64,000 bases of DNA from Palsa-504 sp963739135. GTDB lineage: Bacteria; Actinomycetota; Actinomycetes; Streptosporangiales; Streptosporangiaceae. Positions 59,235 through 64,000 of this stretch are shown one piece after another (the first letter of the stretch is position 1; each line of letters begins with the position of its first letter). The position numbers were made by a program, and so were the translations under genes. The notes under the pieces were generated by a model that saw only the letters and a list, made by a program, of their open reading frames with translations, was not told where the DNA came from and did no database searches. The DNA is taken from NCBI GenBank assembly GCA_963739135.1, contig CAVTZG010000022.1, positions 1 to 64,000 of the forward strand. Direction: 5' to 3'.

Positions 59235-61574
59235 TTACGGAACGAGATCTAGGACGGCGCGGATGATGCTGTCGGTGTCGATGCCGTTGTAGCGGTAGAG
59301 ATCCTCGATCGACCCGGACTGGCCGAACTGGACCACGCCGAGGGCGGCGTGCGGGACACGGTGGATGGTAGCCAGGAAGGACAGCGTGTGCGGGTGCCCG
59401 TCAAGCACGGTGACCAGCGGCGTGGCGCGGGCCGCGGGGAACGCCTGGTCCAGGATCCAGGCCTCTCCCCCGGTCCCGGATCCAGGCGCCTGCAGGCCCT
59501 GCCGGACGCGGAGGGCCTCGAACAGCAGGCCCGGACTGGTCACGCAGACCACGTCGGCGGGGACGCCGGCCGCCTCCAGGCGCTCGGCGGCGGCCAGCGC
59601 CTCCGGTATGACCGCGCCCATCGCGGCGATGGTGACCACGGGCGCCGAAGCGCGCCGCAGCCCGTACGCGCCGGCCACGACCTGGCGCCGGCGCCGTTCC
59701 CTGGCGGCCGGATCGGCTGGCACGGCGGCCAGTTTCTGGCTGACCGGACGGGTGGACAGCCGCAGGTAGGCCGAACATCCGCTGAGTTTCCCTAGCCGGG
59801 CCAGGCTGGCCAGCAGGCACCATTCGGTGTCAATAGCGAAGGCCGGCTCGTAGGTGATGCAGCCGGGCTGCTCGATCCCGATGGACGGGGTGGTGATCGA
59901 CTGGTGCGCGCCGCCCTCCGGGGCGAGCGAGACGCCGGACGGCGTGCCGACCAGGATCGACTGCCCGCCCGCGTAGATGCCGAACGACCATGGTTCCAGC
60001 GCCCGCTCCACGAACGGGTCGTAGAGCACGCCGATCGGAAGCAGCGGCTGACCCCAGCGGCTCCAGGTCGCGCCGAGCTCGCCGATCAGCCCGACCAGGT
60101 TGGTCTCGGCGATGCCGAGCTCGATGTGCTGCCCGGTCGGCTTCTCCCGCCAGTGCAGGATGGTCTCGGCGTCGTCGGCGAACCAGTCCGTCCGCTCACT
60201 GGCCGACCACACGCCGACCTTGTTCACCCAGCCGCCGAGGTTGGTGCTGGAGCTGACGTCCGGGCTCACGGTCACCACTCGCGCAGCCGCCTCCGGTGCC
60301 TCCCTGGTCAGATCGAGCAGCGCCCGGCCCAGCGCGGCCTGGGTGGTAGCCACCCCGGTGGGCGTGCGGCCGAGATCGGCGGGCACCTGGGGCGGGGCGT
60401 GCCCGGGTGCCTCGGGCCGCTTGAGCCGCTGGGCCGTCTCGGCGCACAGCCGGGCCGCGGCGCTGCCTTCGGCGGGGCGGCGCCATGGCTGGTCGGCGTC
60501 CGCGCCCAGGTGCGCGGCGAGTTCCTTGATCTGCTCGACGGTCAGCAGCGCGGAATGGTTCTGCGGGTGCCCCTCGATGGGCAGGCCGTACCCCTTGATC
60601 GTGTAGGCCAGGATCACCGTGGGCCGGTCATCGTCGATGGCCCCGAACGCCTCGTCCAGGGAGCTGAGATCATGCCCGCCCAGATTGCGGATGGCTGCGG
60701 CCAGCGTGGCGTCGTCAAGCCCCGCGATGAGGCCGGCCAGGCCCTGGTCGTCGCCCGGCAGCCTGCGACGCAGCTCGTCGGGGGAACAGCGCAGCAGCCG
60801 CTGATACTCGGGGTTCGGCATGGCGTCGATCCGGTGCCGCAGCGCCTCCCCGCCGGGCCGGGCGAACAGGGCCTCGAGCAGCCGGCCGTATTTCAGCGTG
60901 ATCACCTGCCAGCCGGCCGCGGTGAACATGCCCCGCAGCCGGTCGGCGGCGATCAGCGGCACCACCCGGTCCAGCGACTGCCGGTTCACGTCCACGACCC
61001 AGACGATCTCGCCGAGTTCGGCTACGCCGGGATCGACGATGGCCTCCCAGACCGCGCCCTCGTCCAGCTCGGCGTCGCCCAGCAGCGAGTACTGGCGCCC
61101 GGCGGCCGGCACCCCGGTGAACCGGCCATTCAGGTACCTGCGGGCCACCGCGCCCCAGATCGGGGCGGTGGCGCCGATGCCGACCGAGCCGGTCGAGTAG
61201 TCCACCGGGTCGGGGTCCTTGACCCGGCTGGGGTAGCTCTGCAGGCCGGCGAACGCCCGCAGCGTCTGCAGGTAGGGCTCGTCCAGCTCGCCCAGCAGGT
61301 AGTTGATGGCGTGCAGCACGGGCGAGGCGTGCGGCTTGACCGACACCCGGTCCTCGGAGCGCAGGTGCCCGAACCACAGCGAGGTCATGATCGAGACCAT
61401 CGACGCGGACGACGCCTGGTGGCCGCCGACCTTAATCCCCCCGGGATTGGGCCGGACGCGGTTCGCGTGATGGATGATTGCCGTGGACAGCCACAGCACC
61501 TCGCGCTCGATCTCGCCCAGCGCGCCGAGGCGGCCGGCTTCCGCCTGCGGCGGGGAGTCCGTGATGTCAGCCAT
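59235..61574 (-). CDS. Transketolase-like / pyruvate dehydrogenase E1-type enzyme
   Basis: A 779-residue thiamine-diphosphate enzyme. The N-terminal half shows GGHQASSASMVSIMTSLWFGHL, GDAELDEGAVWEAI with VVDVNRQSLD (the GD..N TPP/Mg motif) and TVILAYTIKGYGLP. The middle pyrimidine-binding domain has GQHIELGIAETNLVGLIGELG with the catalytic Glu. The C-terminal domain ends SIEDLYRYNGIDTDSII. The layout is that of transketolase and AceE-type homodimeric E1 proteins. No E2 or E3 genes are adjacent, so the substrate is open. ATG 61574 chosen; an upstream start would add 11 odd residues. Confidence 0.88.
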   Translation of the reverse strand: MADITDSPPQAEAGRLGALGEIEREVLWLSTAIIHHANRVRPNPGGIKVGGHQASSASMVSIMTSLWFGHLRSEDRVSVKPHASPVLHAINYLLGELDEPYLQTLRAFAGLQSYPSRVKDPDPVDYSTGSVGIGATAPIWGAVARRYLNGRFTGVPAAGRQYSLLGDAELDEGAVWEAIVDPGVAELGEIVWVVDVNRQSLDRVVPLIAADRLRGMFTAAGWQVITLKYGRLLEALFARPGGEALRHRIDAMPNPEYQRLLRCSPDELRRRLPGDDQGLAGLIAGLDDATLAAAIRNLGGHDLSSLDEAFGAIDDDRPTVILAYTIKGYGLPIEGHPQNHSALLTVEQIKELAAHLGADADQPWRRPAEGSAAARLCAETAQRLKRPEAPGHAPPQVPADLGRTPTGVATTQAALGRALLDLTREAPEAAARVVTVSPDVSSSTNLGGWVNKVGVWSASERTDWFADDAETILHWREKPTGQHIELGIAETNLVGLIGELGATWSRWGQPLLPIGVLYDPFVERALEPWSFGIYAGGQSILVGTPSGVSLAPEGGAHQSITTPSIGIEQPGCITYEPAFAIDTEWCLLASLARLGKLSGCSAYLRLSTRPVSQKLAAVPADPAARERRRRQVVAGAYGLRRASAPVVTIAAMGAVIPEALAAAERLEAAGVPADVVCVTSPGLLFEALRVRQGLQAPGSGTGGEAWILDQAFPAARATPLVTVLDGHPHTLSFLATIHRVPHAALGVVQFGQSGSIEDLYRYNGIDTDSIIRAVLDLVP

Positions 61575-61613
61575 GGGTGCATGACAGCATGACCGCGCCC
61601 CGGGCACAACCTC

Positions 61614-61850
61614 TCAGCTGACCGGCAGCCAGTAGCACCGCTCCTCGCCGTAGTCGGCGAACCCGGCTCGGAGCAGGATCGGCCCGGAGGTCAGCACGCG
61701 CCCCTTGACCAGGGCCAGGGTGGCACCGTGGTCGCGGGCCAGCCGTAGCCGCTCGGCCAGCACGGCCCGCAGCTCGATGGCGCCGACGGGCAGCCACTCC
61801 ATCTCGGCCGCCGCGTCAAGCACGCGCTCCCGTGTCCAAGGGCTCAGCAC
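61614..61850 (-). CDS. Small GNAT-C-terminus-like protein
   Basis: A 78-residue protein from GTG 61850 with AGGAGG 5 bases upstream: VLSPWTRERVLDAAAEMEWLP, RLARDHGATLALVKGRVLTSGPILLRAGFADYGEERCYWLPV. The second half looks like the last strands of a GNAT acetyltransferase (LVKGR..SGPILRRAGF), but the acetyl-CoA-binding part is missing. It may be a degenerate acetyltransferase or a small protein of its own. It lies just after the TetR gene in the same direction. Confidence 0.55.
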   Translation of the reverse strand: MLSPWTRERVLDAAAEMEWLPVGAIELRAVLAERLRLARDHGATLALVKGRVLTSGPILLRAGFADYGEERCYWLPVS

Positions 61851-61999
61851 CGGGCCTCCTCTGAGTCGCCTCTGTCCCGTCTTTTCTTTCTTGTACCCGA
61901 ACGGAGCGTGGTGCTCGCACTGCTGAGGGCGGCCGCCGCGGCGGCCGCGGCGGCCAGTCCGAGGGCCAGCCCGGGCCGGCCGGCGGGCACCAGTATTCA

Positions 62000-62644
62000 T
62001 CAGCCGCTGCCGTTGGCCCCACCGAGGAACCCGCTCATCATCTGGCGGAACGTGACGCCAACCGCGTCCCTGGTCGCCTTCGGGTCCGGTGAGCTCGCGA
62101 TGAGCAGGCCGGCCCTGGTCATCGCGCCGAACAGCAGCCGGACCAGCGTCGGCGGATCCGCGACCCGGAGCAGGCCGGCCGCGTTGGCCGCCTCGATCGC
62201 CGCCACCGCGGCCTCGAGCGCGTAGCGCTCGTCCAGTTCGATGAACCGGGCCAGGCCGAGAACGGCCGGGCCATCGGTGACCAGGATCCGCTGGACCTCG
62301 GGCTCGAGCACCCGGTCGAGGAAGACGCCGAAGCCGGCCGCCATCTGCTCCAGGGCGCCGTCGGCCGCCGCGGAGGCCTCGGCCGAGGCGACCAGCATCT
62401 CGGCGTGCACCTGCTCGAAGACCGCCTCGAACACCGCGGCCTTGGTCGGGAAGTGGTGGTAAAGGGCGCCCGTCGTCACCCGGGCCGCCCGGGCGATGTC
62501 CTCCACGGACGTGGCGGCGAACCCCTTGGTCCCGAACAGCAGCCGACCCGCGGCGACCAGCGCGGCCCTGGTCTGCGCCACCTGCTCGGCACGCAGCGAG
62601 GCGGGCGTGTCATCCCTGGATCCCGGCATCGGACTGTCAGCCAT
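62000..62644 (-). CDS. TetR family regulator
   Basis: A 214-residue regulator. The helix-turn-helix reads LVAAGRLLFGTKGFAATSVEDIARAARVTTGALYHHFPTKAAVFEAV in family order. A helical ligand domain follows. ATG 62644 (MADSPMPG) is preferred over 62671. It is divergent from the alpha/beta hydrolase gene with a perfect 13-bp palindrome between them. Confidence 0.92.
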   Translation of the reverse strand: MADSPMPGSRDDTPASLRAEQVAQTRAALVAAGRLLFGTKGFAATSVEDIARAARVTTGALYHHFPTKAAVFEAVFEQVHAEMLVASAEASAAADGALEQMAAGFGVFLDRVLEPEVQRILVTDGPAVLGLARFIELDERYALEAAVAAIEAANAAGLLRVADPPTLVRLLFGAMTRAGLLIASSPDPKATRDAVGVTFRQMMSGFLGGANGSG

Positions 62645-62695
62645 TCCCACTGTGTAGCTCACCAAAGCCACTTGCGCACATCGGCACGCGGTGAC

Positions 62696-62708
62696 ATAGT
62701 GACACTAT
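62696..62708. promoter_or_regulatory. Perfect TetR-type operator
   Basis: ATAGTG-A-CACTAT is a perfect inverted repeat in the 98-base gap between the TetR gene and the divergent hydrolase gene. It is 52 bases from the TetR start and 35 from the hydrolase start, so it may control both. Confidence 0.7.
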
Positions 62709-62742
62709 CTTCAAAATCAACGCTATCCAACGGAGGAAGAAA

Positions 62743-63612
62743 ATGTCTGATGCGCTGGGTTCTGGCATCTTGGAATTCACTGCACGCCGGCAGACGCTGG
62801 CGGCCGCCAGCGGCGACATCGCCTACACAGAGTCCGGTGCCGGGCCGGCGGCCGTGTTCGTGCACGGACTGGCCACCAGCGGCGCGCTGTGGCGGCACGT
62901 GATCGAGCAGGTGGACGGCACGACCAGGTGCATCGCCGTCGACCTGCCGCTGCACGGGGGCACTGCGCCGCGGGAGGACCTGTCGGTGACCGCGATGGCC
63001 CAGATGATCGTCGAGCTGTGCCAGGGCCTCGGGGTGGACCGGATCGACCTGGTCGGCAACGACACCGGCGGCGCCGTCGCGCAGATTGTCGCGGCCAGCC
63101 ACCCGGAACTGCTCCGCTCGCTGATCCTCACCAACTGCGACACCGAGGGAAACTTCCCGCCGCAAGCGTTCATGCCGGTGATCGAGGCCGCCGCGCGCGG
63201 CGAGATCGCCCCGCTGCTGACCGTTGCCGCCGCGAATCCGGCCGCAGCCCGGATGAGCCCGCTCGCGGACGGCTACGAGCAGCCTGACAAGGTACCGGAC
63301 GAGGTGTGGCGGGAATACCTCACGCCGATCGGCAAGACCATCGAGCGGGCCAGGCTCTTCGAGCGGATGCTCACCGCCCTGGACCCCGCCGAGCTCGAGG
63401 CGGTGGCCGGCCGGCTGCGTGATCTCGATGTGCCGGTGCTGCTGGTCTGGGGCACCGCCGAGGAAGCCCTCGGGGTGGAGTGGGCGTACCGCTTGCGCGA
63501 CCTGATCCCCGGGGCACGGGAGGTCGTCGAGATCGACGGAGGCAAACTCTTCTTCCCGGAGGAGCGGCCCGAGGAACTGGCCGTCCAGCTACGCCGCCAC
63601 TGGGGACGCTGA
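62743..63612 (+). CDS. Alpha/beta hydrolase, dehalogenase-like with unusual triad
   Basis: The 289-residue protein has the alpha/beta-fold motifs AVFVHGLATSGALWR and AVDLPLHGGT. The nucleophile elbow is GNDTGGAVAQ, placing Asp where haloalkane dehalogenases have their nucleophile. The later acid strand reads LLVWGTAEEALG. The usual GH of the catalytic His is replaced: EIDGGKLFFPEERPEEL. It may not be a standard dehalogenase. GGAGG lies upstream of ATG 62743, and the gene faces a TetR regulator across a perfect operator. Confidence 0.85.
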   Translation: MSDALGSGILEFTARRQTLAAASGDIAYTESGAGPAAVFVHGLATSGALWRHVIEQVDGTTRCIAVDLPLHGGTAPREDLSVTAMAQMIVELCQGLGVDRIDLVGNDTGGAVAQIVAASHPELLRSLILTNCDTEGNFPPQAFMPVIEAAARGEIAPLLTVAAANPAAARMSPLADGYEQPDKVPDEVWREYLTPIGKTIERARLFERMLTALDPAELEAVAGRLRDLDVPVLLVWGTAEEALGVEWAYRLRDLIPGAREVVEIDGGKLFFPEERPEELAVQLRRHWGR

Positions 63613-63667
63613 TATCTGGGTGGCGCTCAGGCCGCGGCGAGTTCGACGGTCAATCGCCTCACAAGGG

Positions 63668-64000
63668 TTACACGGGCGGGTTAGTGGAGTCGGGGGCGGG
63701 GCGCGGGGTGGCCCGCTCGGGGGCGGGGCGCGGGGTGGCCCGCTCGATGGCGGGCCAGCCGACGTCGGCGTCGTGCTCGGCTCGTTCGGCCTTGCCTCCG
63801 CCGCGCAGGCCGAACAGGCGCTTGGCCAGCAGCAGGTACAGGGCGACGGCCAGGTTGAGCACCAGGGCCACGATCTTCAGCGCTGAGACGCTCTTGGCCA
63901 GCTCATAGATCTCATAGGGCACGAAGACGATGGTGGCCACGAAGGTCAGGTACTCCGCCCAGCGGCGGCCCAGCCAGAGGCCGACGGCCTCCACGCCCTC
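63668..64000 (-). CDS. DUF2127 membrane protein, C-terminal part
   Basis: The frame is open to the window edge: EGVEAVGLWLGRRWAEYLTFVATIVFVPYEIYEL, then ALKIVALVLNLAVALYLLLAKRLFGLRGG. These are two membrane segments of a DUF2127 protein. The hydrophilic tail contains two copies of ERATPRPAP encoded by a 27-bp tandem repeat. The N-terminus lies right of the window. Function unknown. Confidence 0.85.
   Translation of the reverse strand, partial: EGVEAVGLWLGRRWAEYLTFVATIVFVPYEIYELAKSVSALKIVALVLNLAVALYLLLAKRLFGLRGGGKAERAEHDADVGWPAIERATPRPAPERATPRPAPDSTNPPV
63691..63744. repeat. 27-bp tandem duplication
   Basis: Two exact copies of a unit beginning CGGGGGCGGGGCGCGGGG lie back to back inside the 3' end of the DUF2127 gene. 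27 bp keeps frame and doubles a nine-residue Pro/Arg motif. Confidence 0.9.

Noticed and set aside
59904..61592. 562-residue plus-strand ORF
   Set aside because: Antisense shadow of the transketolase-like gene; no recognisable motif.

Overview
The window is high-GC DNA with actinomycete codon use and gene content: SnoaL/NTF2-like proteins, an HD-GYP/LuxR regulator, DUF222 proteins, a LysM-resuscitation-promoting factor, an MDMPI-type protein, ANTAR and DUF6933 proteins, and many TetR regulators. I cannot name the genus. It is an accessory region crowded with mobile elements, relics and fused gene fragments. All calls come from reading the sequence; no search was run.

Layout. 1-4.8 kb (minus strand): a three-layer nest in which an outer group II intron is invaded by a second group II intron, whose reverse transcriptase is split by a 2.95-kb serine-recombinase element. 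5-6.2 kb: two copies of a ~200-bp direct repeat and doubtful small ORFs. 6.4-8.9 kb: two SnoaL-like genes and a frameshifted HD-GYP/LuxR regulator. 9-18 kb: a membrane-protein island with a small membrane protein, a DUF4118 protein, a CaCA-type cation antiporter, a Na+/H+ antiporter and a GT39-like glycosyltransferase. Three transcription units here start with the same short hairpin leader. Two broken sensor-kinase relics and a chimeric membrane/lipoprotein ORF lie between. 18-22 kb: an IS110 end relic, a mosaic of ndh, cydB and DUF222 fragments, and a complete-looking IS110 transposase gene. 22.4-26.8 kb: a TetR regulator divergent from an alpha/beta hydrolase and acyl-CoA ligase pair, a LysM-RPF gene, and a cluster of DnaA-box-like sequences. 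26.9-31.8 kb: transposase relics, then a 3,410-bp unit with 25-bp inverted ends and a 5-bp target duplication that carries a methylenetetrahydrofolate-reductase-like gene. 32-33.6 kb: a TetR/MDMPI operon with a perfect operator palindrome. 34.3-43.2 kb: IS relics, a DUF4062-NB-ARC-TPR STAND ATPase, and an unusual operon encoding an isochorismatase-like/kinase-like/phosphatase triple fusion, a pentapeptide-repeat protein and a second phosphatase. 43.7-46.1 kb: a DUF6933 protein and a ferritin-like protein. 46.7-50.6 kb: an IS110 element whose transposase is split after codon 17 by a 2.4-kb group II intron. 50.8-58.9 kb: a PPOX protein and many fragments (epoxide hydrolase, aquaporin-ANTAR, IS110, STAND, TnsA/TnsB/TniQ of a Tn7-like element, IS5, DUF222). 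59.2-64 kb: a transketolase/pyruvate-dehydrogenase-like enzyme, a TetR/alpha-beta hydrolase divergent pair with a perfect operator, and the end of a DUF2127 gene.

The strongest candidates for undescribed biology are the triple-fusion signalling operon (39.99-43.19 kb), the leader hairpin shared by three membrane-protein units (9.05, 11.85 and 16.24 kb), the intron-split IS110 (46.7-50.4 kb), the passenger-carrying unit at 28.35-31.75 kb and the three-layer nest at the left edge. Several frameshifts are one-base gains in C or G runs, so some apparent pseudogenes could be assembly errors.
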